A stretch of 64,000 bases of DNA, taken from the NCBI GenBank assembly GCA_019454045.1, contig SKCR01031839.1, positions 22,148 through 86,147 on the forward strand, read 5' to 3'. This stretch comes from Zanthoxylum bungeanum. Taxonomy: Eukaryota; Streptophyta; Magnoliopsida; Sapindales; Rutaceae. The notes beneath the pieces are model-generated. The model was not told where the DNA came from, did not search any database, and saw nothing but the letters and a program-made list of their open reading frames with translations. Below, one piece after another: positions 10,915-21,724 of this stretch (positions within the stretch are counted from its first letter, which is position 1; every line of letters starts with the position of its first letter). Made by a program: the position numbers and the translations under genes.

Positions 10915-13900
10915 ATGAGTTTGAGAGACGAAAGTGATGATCAGAATCTACGTAAACCATTTTTGCATACGGGAAGCTGGTACCGTATGGTTTCTAGACA
11001 ATCTAGTATAGTGGGCTCTCAGGTCATTCGTGATAGCTCCATCTCTGTTGTAGCTTGTGTTCTCATTGTTGCTTTGGGTCCTATCCAATTCGGTTTCACT
11101 GTAAGCAACTTTCTCTGTCAATAGCTAAAAGAATTGTTTTTTTTTTTTCCTTTGAACTAATTGAACTAGAAATGAACTTTTCTAATTGATTTGTATTTGT
11201 TTTGGTTTTCATTTCAGTCTGGTTATTCATCGCCAACGCAATCTGCAATCTCTAAGGATCTTGCACTGACAGTTTCAGAGGTGGGAATTTTAGTTTTGGA
11301 TTTACATTTCAATTGGATTTGCTTTCATTTGGTTTCTAACATGGTTTCTTGGGACAGTTTTCCTTTTTCGGTTCTTTATCTAATGTGGGAGCTATGGTTG
11401 GAGCAATATCTAGTGGTCAGATTTCTGAGTATATTGGGCGAAAAGGGGTAGGATATAATTGCTTAAATTAAACTTATTTGCATTTTATTTTCAGTCAATT
11501 GCTTCTTTTAATTTGGTGATAGCTGAGTTTTGATGCTTTGTGTTATTTATAGTCTTTAATGATTGCCGCTATTCCGAATATCATTGGATGGCTTGTAATA
11601 TCTTTTGCCAGAGTGAGTTTTCAGCACAACTTAACATTCTTGGTGTTATTAATAAGAGCTAGTGCTTTAGGATGAGTGTGTAAACTAATGTTGGTGTCAC
11701 TGCTTGATGAAGGATTCATCTTTTCTTTACATGGGGAGATTGTTAGAAGGTTTTGGTGTAGGAATTATCTCGTATACGGTAATCTTGAGCTTTGACTTTT
11801 AAATCTGTGCACAAAAGCAATTTAAGAATATCAGGCTTCTTCATCTTCTGTAGGTGCCTGTGTATATTGCTGAAATAGCACCTCAAGACTTGAGAGGGGC
11901 CTTGGGTTCAGTGCATCAGGTAGGTTGTTTATCGGTGGCTATAGAAACATGATTTGGTATTATTCTATCAATTATTTCAAAAGACAAACTCAAATCTATA
12001 ATGAATCAGTATATATTTGTATACATGTTGTGTAGCTCTCAGTCACAATTGGAATATTTCTGGCGTATTTGCTAGGACTTTTTGTTCCCTGGAGAATACT
12101 CGCAGGTCTAGGTAATTTACGAGTTTGTCAACTCCCATGCAATATTTATATTCTTTTTCAATTCCTTCATCTGTTAGATGAAGCATTGTTTTTCTAAATT
12201 GTATCAGAAAGCACCTTATATTTTCAAATTGATTTAAGCTATTGAAATCTACATTTTCAAATTGGATTAAGTCAGTGAAATCCTCAAGAAATTTTTGAAC
12301 AAATCTTTTTCACATCATTATCATTTTCTCTTGCATGAGCAAGAGTTAACTGGTGGTGACTAGCTAGTAAAGACAATTGTCAACAAGATTACTGGAATTC
12401 ACTGTGGGTGTTCAACAATATTCTTCATATCCCGAGTCCCATATTTTATTGTAGCATTGTCAACTTGCATAGTTTATTGTTAGAAACAACTGTTATCACA
12501 AGCTGAATTCGATTCTGAATGATGGAATTCTGTCATTTTGTTGCAGGAATATTGCCATGTACAATATTGATACCTGGCCTATTTTTCATACCAGAATCTC
12601 CACGGTGGCTGGTAAGGTTTGCAAAGGAGGTTGTTGTATTGATTATAAATGAAAATATTGTTGTAATTTCTTGAAAACAAAATTTTATTTTCCCACCTTA
12701 ATTTAGGCAAAAATGGGCATGTTAGAAGATTTTGAAGCATCTTTGCAAGTTTTGCGGGGGTTTGATACTGATATTTCCGTTGAAGTGAATGAAATTAAGG
12801 TAATAATAACTAAGTTCAACATCTTTTTCTGAATCTCACATTGCAAAGATATGCAATCTCTTTTTGAAAGTCCCTGGGCAAATCTTTTCATTTCTACAAA
12901 ATAGTAGTTCAGAGAATTTTATCTCACTTACATCATGCAGAGATATGTAGCATCAACTAGCAGAAGAACAATCCGATTTGCAGAGCTCAAACACAAGAGA
13001 TTTTATTTTCCTTTAACGGTAGTAATTATTGCTAGAAACTTTAATTTTCATTTTCCCCCATTTTGGCCTCACTTTCAAAGTGCTTTAAATCAATCAAACT
13101 TAATTTTTTGTGACTAACTGATGTCCTGCAGATTGGAATTGGTCTACTGAGCTTGCAGCAGCTTAGTGGAACAAATGGTGTTGTATTCTATTCGAGTAGT
13201 ATTTTTAAATCTGCTGGTAAACAGTAACCATCTCCCTATCTGGTGTTAGTCTTTTGTGAAGGTGTTACACAATAGCTTTTGGAATATCATTGTTGTTTGT
13301 ACTAAAAGAAATTGTGTAAATCTCTCGTGTTTTCCCATTTCTCCACTAAAATAAAGAGTCAGATCACTAAGGAATTCAACCATGTGCTTGAAGTTATTTT
13401 ACAACCTCAAGGAATTACTAGTTGCATGAAGCATACTGTTTTCCAGGATATACTTTACCTGCTCCGCTTAAGCCCGGGTCAGGTAGTTTGGTAGCGGGGT
13501 TTCTAACGTTTCCAAAAAAAGTGTTTCCAAGGACTTTGGTCTAACAAATTTGCTTGCTATCCCTGATTAGCCCATAATATTTTAGATATTCTGTTTAATA
13601 TCTCCATCTTGGCTATGTATGTTGGATTTAATGGTGTCAATGTTATTTTTTGTATGCATAGTGTAACACCATATATATAAATAATATCAGTTAATATAAA
13701 ATTAAAATAGCTCTAATAGTTTCCTTAATCTTTAACAGGGATTACGTCAACTGATATGGCTACATTAGGGCTTGGTGCTGTTCAGGTATAGCCTGATGAA
13801 AACTTGAAAAAAAAATTGTTGTTTTCTTAAACAATCTGAATCCATCAGACTTCTCAAGCTTGCAAAACAATTGGAATATATACACTATATAGGTCATTGC

Positions 13901-15047
13901 CACTGGAGTGTGTACGTGGTTGGCAGACAAAGTGGGTCGCCGAATTCTTCTTATTGTGAGTTTAAGCAATATTCTTTTCATTGGTCTCTACATATCTGCT
14001 TGGAGGTGAGATGGCCAATATTCTCCATTTAATGCAGATTTCCTCTGCTGGAATGACTCTGAGCCTCCTAATTGTGGCTGTATCATTCTTCGCGAAGGTA
14101 TATGATTGGATCTTGTTAACAATGAAATCTTGACTAGTACGTGAAAAGTTATGTGCATTTTCTGGCTTAAGAATTAATTCATGATCTCGGAATAAAAAAA
14201 TAAAAAATCCTACGTTCTGGGGAAGTATTTTTCTAAATTCTCCATCTCATTGTAATATGGTCGGATTTAATTTTTTTCCCTGGTTTTCAGGGTTTTGTAT
14301 CAGACGATACTAGTCTTTATAGCATATTGGGCATATTTTCAGTTATTGGAGTTGTGGTATGTCTGTTTTTGCACGTTATGATATTGTGATTCCATTTGAA
14401 CATTTACTACAACTTTTACCATCTTCCTGACCTGCTTTTTCTTCCAGGCCATGGCAGTTGCCTTCTCTCTGGGAATGGGGCCCATTCCTTGGCTTATAAT
14501 GTCCGAGGTACCAACATCTATCACCATATTATATTACATATTGTAAATATTATTTCTGCTTGCGATACTACTCAAATTCTCATGTTGTCTCAATGCAGAT
14601 TCTTCCAATCAATATAAAGGGCCTTGGTGGAAGTGTGGCTACACTTGCCAACTGGTTTACTGCCTGGTTAATTACAATGACAATAAACTTACTCTTGAAT
14701 TGGAGCAGCGGAGGTTTGTTTTTCTCTTGATCTCACTTGTACCACAGAAAATAGGCTGAACACAGCATAATGCAAGAACACAAACACGAAATTTGTAGCA
14801 ACCGAAAAAACGGCATTGACAAAATAACAGTTTTTGGCTGCTAGAGGAAGCACTTGTACTGTTGTCAACCGGACTAGCTGTTATGTTATTGTTGTGGGAT
14901 TCTTTTACTAATTAGGTTACTTTATCTTTAACAGGAACTTTTACATTATACATGCTCGCAACTGCTTTCACTGTGGCATTTGTGATCATTTGGGTCCCTG
15001 AGACCAAAGGAAAAACTCTGGAAGAAATTCAGTTGTCCTTCAGATGA
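10915..15047 (+). CDS. ERDL6: ERD6-like monosaccharide transporter, 18 exons, 483 aa
   Basis: Exons by conserved frame and GT-AG sites: 10915-11100, 11218-11280, 11358-11447, 11553-11612, 11713-11778, 11854-11919, 12036-12111, 12547-12611, 12707-12799, 12941-13018, 13132-13216, 13739-13785, 13893-13955, 14038-14097, 14291-14356, 14448-14507, 14599-14713, 14935-15047 (stop TGA). All 17 introns are GT-AG and the joined frame is open for 483 codons, the usual family length. It is a major-facilitator sugar porter, expected 12 membrane segments. Visible signatures: GRKG after the second segment, [20 protein letters not shown] with [38 protein letters not shown], and the C-terminal [10 protein letters not shown]. 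The N-terminus [13 protein letters not shown] matches the ERDL6 clade of the ERD6-like family. Known members export glucose from the vacuole by proton coupling; that role here is inferred. No break or missing key residue is seen. It is the only intact host gene in the window. Confidence 0.96.
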
Positions 15048-15657
15048 GGTTATTTTCTTTTAAACTTACCTTCCTCTTTTCCCCCCTTCTTGAAGCAACC
15101 AATTTAAGCCATTCCCAATTTGAAATGATCCATCAAAAGATCATATATATCACATGGCTTTATACTCTGTATTATCATTATAGCCAGCTACCGTATTAAT
15201 GGACTAATTGGAGCAATGAATGTGATATAAAGTTGGATAGATAAGCATTGTTAACTTTATACGCCTACCAGTACTTGATTTTTTTTTAAAAAAGGAAAAG
15301 AAATGTGGATGTTGTTTACCCACCGGCGGCAACTTGTTTGCCAAACTCTGCCGCTTGTAGACTAAAATTACTAGAAAATGGAAACGAACCAAAACTAAAC
15401 GATTTCCATTCAATAAGTTAAAAATTGAAAGTGACGTGGCTGCCAACAGTGAGAATATGACACAAAAGCCAATCAAATAACTCAAAACAAAGCATTTTGA
15501 TTGCCACTAGGTGTCTAAACAATCAAAAGAGTACAAAACTTGGTGATTTTAGAGTTGCTTGACTTTTGAAGCTCAACATTCCTTGAGCTCGTGTCTCTGT
15601 CCGCAACTTATTAAACACATTCTGAAGAAAGCTGAATAATTCGAATTCAGAGAGACC
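15048..15657 (+). other. 3' flank of the sugar-transporter gene
   Basis: Contains the 3' untranslated region and at most 600 bp of intergenic DNA. No canonical AATAAA is obvious close to the stop. The Copia-2 LTR starts at 15658. A 93-codon minus-strand open frame at 15204-15485 lacks any known motif. Confidence 0.5.
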
Positions 15658-16250
15658 TGTTATCTAAAATATGCTATCAAGTGAAATTAACATGCAACGA
15701 TCAATCAATTGTATACTTACATATCAAAATTGAACGTAAACCATAAATATAGAAAAACCTGGAAAATGTAGAAGATGATGACGAAACTAAGATCCAAGTC
15801 GAGTTGCTGTTGTCCTTAAGAACTTATTAGTCCCGCCTCGGTGTTCTACGAATGGTTTTGTCGCTAACGTTCTCCCATGATTACTTGGACACTTCTTGTA
15901 GAAGGGGCACTCCTTTCACAAGATCTTGAACAATGGCAAATGGTGGAAACTCTCTTTTCCTTAAATGACTCTCTAAGACAATGGATGAAACTTATGATTT
16001 TCTGGATCTCCAAATGATCTGAAGGCCTCTTAATTTATAGGCATGAAAGGGTGTCTTTGAGGGCACCATTTGGTTTGGAGTGTAACCCTTATAAGGGTTA
16101 TACCACTTTCCTTATGCCCTTTGAGGCCTAGAGTCTCATCCTTTCAATTTAGAGGATATGTCCCTACATGTTTGTGCATTTCCCATAAGACACAACTCAA
16201 AGGATATGACCCTCCTACACTCATACTATATATTTAGAGAATTTACAACA
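15658..16250 (-). repeat. Copia-2 3' LTR (about 593 bp)
   Basis: On the plus strand it starts TGTTATCTAAAA and ends TTTACAACA, the complement of TGTTGTAAA. The flanking sequence to the right reads, on the minus strand, GAGAATTGTGAGGGAT, a purine tract. The R-U5 end points left, toward the 3' end of the sugar-transporter gene. Confidence 0.85.
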
Positions 16251-16721
16251 ATCCCTCACAATTCTCTAAATATTAATGCAGACACTTAAGAGATTTCCGT
16301 GAAATAAAACTATATCGAAATATGTAACTTTCGCCTTGAACCTTTCCTAGTGAATGACAATCAGATTTATTTGGCAAACCAGTGACCCATAGTCTTGAAC
16401 TGTTCTGCCGTTGGTGTAAACCAAGACAATTGCCAGCACACAACTTTACTTCGACATTTCCCGTTCTACGGTTGTGTTCATTTCGGCCATGAACATTGGT
16501 CCATGATTCATCAAGTACTTTATGGAATTCAGCCTTTAAAAACTCACATGGAGGCGGCCTCACTTCTTACTTGAAATATGTGATCTACTATAAAGAAGTA
16601 ATCTGTCTTAACCCTCATTAGGACTCTTCTCCTAATACTGTGATAATTAAAAGCCTTAGCTTATCCAAACCTTGACAGACAGCACTATGCGTCATTACAG
16701 GAATGAGAAAGAGTATAAAAC
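16251..16721 (-). other. Copia-2 3' tail, part interrupted by Copia-3
   Basis: Reverse-strand sequence matches the Copia-1 tail (3650-4115). The text continues without loss at 26642, on the other side of Copia-3: GTAGAGTTTT joins TATACTCTTTC. A 96-codon open frame at 16273-16563 on the minus strand corresponds to the one at 3801-3998 in Copia-1. Confidence 0.75.
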
Positions 16722-18719
16722 TGTTGGACAGTTATGACCCATAACATCACTAATTGTACAGATCATGGTGTTGTTGTACAAATTAACTATGTGACATATG
16801 AAATTGCTCTTCTATCATTTGTGATTAGATCACCAAGATGTATAAATGATATGAGGTCCATATGATTAGTTCCGGATTGATAAGATATGAGACAATATCA
16901 ATCCACGAAGGTTTAATCATTAAATATCCCTAGTTGTAGTATTATCGAGATTGGATATCGATAATGCGGAATAGACTAGTATTACACTTGTGCGCATTGT
17001 GAGGGCATAACGACATAGTTCTCATATATTTGGGTATAGGATACTCATGCAAGTGTAGTAGGAGGTTGTGTTTACCGATGGTACGGAAACAGCTTCGCTC
17101 TGGATAGACCCCTCGAAATTCCATTGGTAGTATGACTATGTGTCTATGGAAGTCCGAATCAGGGTAGGTGTATTTGGTCTTAACCTGAGACTTGCACCGC
17201 TAATACTTGCGACAATCAATGTACTTTGGGTTTGGTCGTCCAGGGCTTTAACAGGTTATGTGTACGCATCTTCTAGGTATATTGAGAATCGTAGTGTATT
17301 GGGTGTGATGTTGAGATGGAATTATCACTCCAGTCATAGTGGAGATGATGATCACGTAGGATACGTAACTCGTTCTCTTATATGCTGCAACTATCGTGAT
17401 ATTATGACTAGGTCATGTTTATCCGATTATAGAGACTAGTTACCAGAGATCCGATATGTGCTTCGTACGGGGCAGACACATTTCCAGCCCCAGGCCTTGC
17501 ACGTAACATCCGATACTGGATCGAAATACACAATACTACGTATACTACGCCTGATATAGATCACATATTCCTGTAAGGATATTTCTGGAGAATTTGGTAG
17601 GCATGGCGCTTTGCTAGAAGCCAACCTTGTCTTGTAAATCGGTAAAAACGTAGTACTAGGTACTTACGTGTTCGGATAGTCCGACGACCAGATTTACTGC
17701 CAACATATCCGGGGATCTCATGGGTCGCTTTCCGAAGATTCACCGATAACGTATGACTCACACTTTATTAATATGGGATTAATTAGATGAGAGAGAATTA
17801 ATCTGGGATTAATTACGGAGATATTTTATCTGGGATAAAATATTAATAAAAGAGAGAAAACGATTAATTTGGAATTAATCGATAAAATAATATATTCGAT
17901 ATATTATACGAAATTGGATTTCGACGCAGAATTGAAATTAGATTTTAATTCGGGCGAACGAGTTAATTTAGAATTAATTCTTTAGCGACGTTAATAGTGA
18001 TTTTGCTAGGCATAATTAATTAATTACGTCGCAACAGAAAATTCGTTAATTTGGAATTAGCGAACCCGAGCCCGGGAGTGTTTGCGGACGCACTCGCATT
18101 TCGAATTCAAGTGCGGTCCGCAAGTCACATCAAGCGTCAAATCACTACTCAATCGATTGATGTGATGTCTAGTCACTTTGAGTGATTTGACAACTTGTCA
18201 TGAGTGATGTGAATAGTTGATGGAAGTGGTTGTGGCTTTATTGCTTTGAATTTTTGAAAGTTGAAATATGGTATATGTTTAATTGATTTTTGAAATCAAT
18301 TAACAAATACACACAACACATTTTCTCTCTTCTATCTTCTCTCCTACACGCCCAATGGGTTGTTTTTCTTCCCAAAATTTCATTGCATTGCCGAGAATGA
18401 AGAGGAAGAAATTAGAGAATTTTGCGGCAAAATTTCCGGAGTGCTAGCACGCTTTAGGAGTCTTGCAAATGTGATAGGGAACCGCACCCGTGAGCATGGA
18501 ATCATATCACAAAACTTGGAGCTTGTAAGATCATCCATGGCCGAATTTCTTGGAGCTCAAAAACTGCCACTGCCGAGAGCACCTTGGAGGAGAGCTTGAA
18601 GTTTTTGTGTTCGTCGCATCGCTCAACCGATCATTGTAAGTATTCCACAATTTCTTTGAGTATTCGCACATGAGTTTCATTTCTTGATTTGATCCCGGTT
18701 AGACCGTAGAAACCCAACA
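16722..18719 (+). repeat. Copia-3 5' LTR (1998 bp)
   Basis: Bounded by duplication AAAAC on the left and the primer site on the right. It contains a run of eight short palindromes at 17764-18065 and, toward the end, the CTTTTCTCTCTTC-type pyrimidine stretch. Confidence 0.94.
17764..18065 (+). repeat. Series of eight palindromes with TGG/TAG spacer
   Basis: Successive inverted repeats have different arms but the same 3-base centre: AATTAATC-TGG-GATTAATT, ATATTTTATC-TGG-GATAAAATAT, CGATTAATT-TGG-AATTAATCG, CGAAAT-TGG-ATTTCG, then near-perfect ones with TAG or TGG centres. The same series is in the 3' LTR (about 25687-25990) and, reversed, in the solo LTR at 39486-39790. Confidence 0.85.
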
Positions 18720-18720
18720 A

Positions 18721-18732
18721 TGGTATCAGAGC
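18721..18732 (+). promoter_or_regulatory. Copia primer binding site
   Basis: TGGTATCAGAGC, the complement of the 3' end of initiator methionine tRNA, one base after the LTR end. Confidence 0.95.
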
Positions 18733-21700
18733 GAGGTTGAGCATGAAACTTGAACTTATGGTTAAAATTGGGTAAATTGATTTTGAGCATGATTTGATTA
18801 ATTTAATTGATTGAGTATGCTTGAATGATGTTTAATTGAAGTTGGATGTGATCAATTTCATGAAAATTGATTTGGAACAATTTTCCCAAATTGGGTTGGC
18901 TTGGCCGAATTCAATGGAACCCTAATCTCATGGTAATTTTTTATTTTTTGATTCATTGGATGAGTTTGAAAGACTTTGGGAATGTTAATTTAAATTCAAT
19001 TGGATTGAAATTGGAATTGGACAAAAATCTCTACCATTGCCGTGAGTTAAGAAGCATGAAATGGGTTTGATTTTTGATTAAAATGTGTTGGACATGTTTT
19101 GATGATAAATACCATAATTAATTGTACAAATTTGTGTTTTGGAAATATTAATTTGGGTGATTAATTGTGGCTATACACTTAAGTTAATTAAGTTATAAAA
19201 TTTGAAATTTGGTAATTTAATTAATTGGACCTATTTTGGAAATTGGGCTTGAAAGGTTGTAATTGGGCTTAATGGGCTTGGTTGTACCAATATTGGTTTA
19301 GACTAAATTGGTTGGATCCAATTGGGCCCAAAACCATATCCATAAAGTCCAATTATGACTTAATGGACTTTTAATATTAATTGGGCCTAATGGGCCTAAA
19401 TTGGTTTCTTGGCATATAAGGGTGATTCCTTAAATGGGCTTTGATATTTGGGTTTGACCCATATTGACCAAAAGTCCATGCCTTAGAAATTAATTAAAAG
19501 CCCATTGGACTTTAAATTAAATTGACATTGGATGTTAATCGGGCTTTGAGACCCGTTATGATTAGATTTGGAATCTAAGTCGTGAAGGTACATTAAAAGT
19601 GTAAATATTTAATTTGGAATTAAATAAATAAATTAGTATTAAATGCAAATTAAATTGGATTTAATGTTGTAGTTTAATTTAATTCAAGAATTCGTACTTT
19701 GAGTACTTATTCGCAAAGACGGGTTTGACTCGCACAAAATCAAATCGTTGTTTGAACATTGGATGGTCATTAATTATCAGATTAATTAATTGGATTAGAT
19801 TGATTGATAACATGCTTGTGTGAATACATGTTTGCGATGTATGAATAATGTATATCATATGGATATTAGATGGGTGAGGGCAATTTTGGAAATTGTTGTA
19901 ATAAATTTAGAATTTATTAATTGGACCTGCGTGTTCAGCCTATTACCTCCTTACTCTTTGTATTTCTCTTCTCACCTATTCCCCTCAATGTAAATGAGGT
20001 TTCTTTAGAAGTGTTATGTAACGGGTAGAAGTAATACATGTGTTAGTGGGAGAGAGGAAATGGAAAAATTTGTTATAGGAACAATGTGTTGAGTATCCAT
20101 CCGCATATCTTTATTATTTTATTTACGTGCCTTATTATGTGTTTAGAACGCATGTTTAAGGGTGTATGATGATGAGACCTTAACAAAGATATTACACGCG
20201 AAAAACTCTCACAATATATTAAGCGTTTTTCCTTCCATTGAGTGATTCTTACTCAAGATCCAAGACTGGCATTGGTTTGTTGGCCAAAGTCAAGACCTTT
20301 GTCCGTTGCGGATGTGTTTGAATCACGAAGGCTTTGTTCCATATCGGTGTCTTGTCCAAGTTGTGATTTGTTGGCCAAAGTCAAGATCACTTCTTGTCTA
20401 TCAACATTGATTACGAAGCTTTCCAAGGTCAATGGGTTCTGCTTAACTGGGATCACTAAGTTTGTTGTACCAAAGCCAAGGCTTAGTCGATTCAGAGGAA
20501 AAAGGTTAGGCAATATATTGGATATATTGGCATATATAGGATATATGTTTCGGACTTGGATGTCCACCTATTGGATCTAGGAATTGGATGGGATCCAATT
20601 GATCTTAGAGATCTACCTAGTTAATTATCATACAATTTGTTGGCCAAAGTCAAGATTGTGTGTTATTTAACAGGATCCTAGCCCACTAGGAAACAAGGTT
20701 TCCCGAGTACTCCACAGAAGGTTAGAGGCTCGCCGAAAAATAGTGGGAGGTAAGTATTAAATTTCCAATATTCGTTTAGTTACTTTTCATACGCGCTCAT
20801 TTCAAATATTCCGTCAATATAAATTAATATATTAGTTGGACTAATATTTAATGTTGTTTTAAATTAAACAGTGGGACTTTATTCAAACTAATTCATTATA
20901 GTTGATTATATAATTGGATTATAGTAATAAATATATTTGAATTAACCATTTCAATTAATAATTGATTTTATAATTGGATTATAGTAATCAATATAATTGA
21001 ATTTAACCTATTAAATTATAGTTGATTAAATAGTTGGACTATAGTAATCATTATAATAAATAGTACCTAAAATCGTTGATTAAATAGTTGGACTATTAGA
21101 ATCAAGATAATTGAAATATTAGTGTTTAAAACATAATCCTGGGTGAAATGTATTTAAATGACTTTAATTTTCAAATTGGGAATAAACTTCAGGATAGTCC
21201 TGAAAACTAAGAAGTTACTTTATTTGATAAAATAACATCTTAGGCCTAAGCCTGGAGTTAAGCAAATAGTATAACAAGATATTTGGAAGATTCATGTGAT
21301 GATAACTTAAGTGTTTAATCCAATAAGCTTGCCAAATAGACTCCTTAATTTCTTAATCAGAACTAAGAATTAGATCATTATAGTATGATATTGAAATTGA
21401 AGGATCTTCATAAATCTATCCTTAGATCTTAGAAGTACTAAATTGCAATAATAAACTCTTGGAGGGTTAATGGCTATACTCAATGAGACAAAGCCAAAGT
21501 TTGCAATAAGGCAAGAAGCGCAAGGCGCATCTTATTTCGATATTCTAGAAGGCCAAGGCTTGGCCAAAAGCTTCTGGGGTGTGGAAAAAGGGCAAAGGCA
21601 AAGTCATTATAATCTTCTGGGAAGACAAATGACATATCACAAAATGTCTGCCTAAATTGTGGCAAACGGGATCGCGGAACCGTGACTGCCGTTTGGACAA
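18733..21700 (+). pseudogene. Copia-3 leader and gag region, unrecognisable frames
   Basis: The place where gag should lie, but no open frame with gag features survives. Short words recur: TTGGCCAAAGTCAAG occurs at about 20281, 20369 and 20641 within different local contexts. A 112-codon open frame at 20242-20580 spans two of these copies and looks like a by-product. Very AT-rich sequence with many AATTGGG words fills 18750-19900. Confidence 0.5.
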
Positions 21701-21724
21701 GGCAGACATGAAGGAATTGAAGAC

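Noticed and set aside
18360..18599. 79-codon frame as a host gene
   Set aside because: Lies inside the Copia-3 LTR and is repeated, with stops, in the 3' LTR at 26290-26520.
20242..20580. 112-codon frame in Copia-3 as gag
   Set aside because: No gag motif; sits over a repeated non-coding word.
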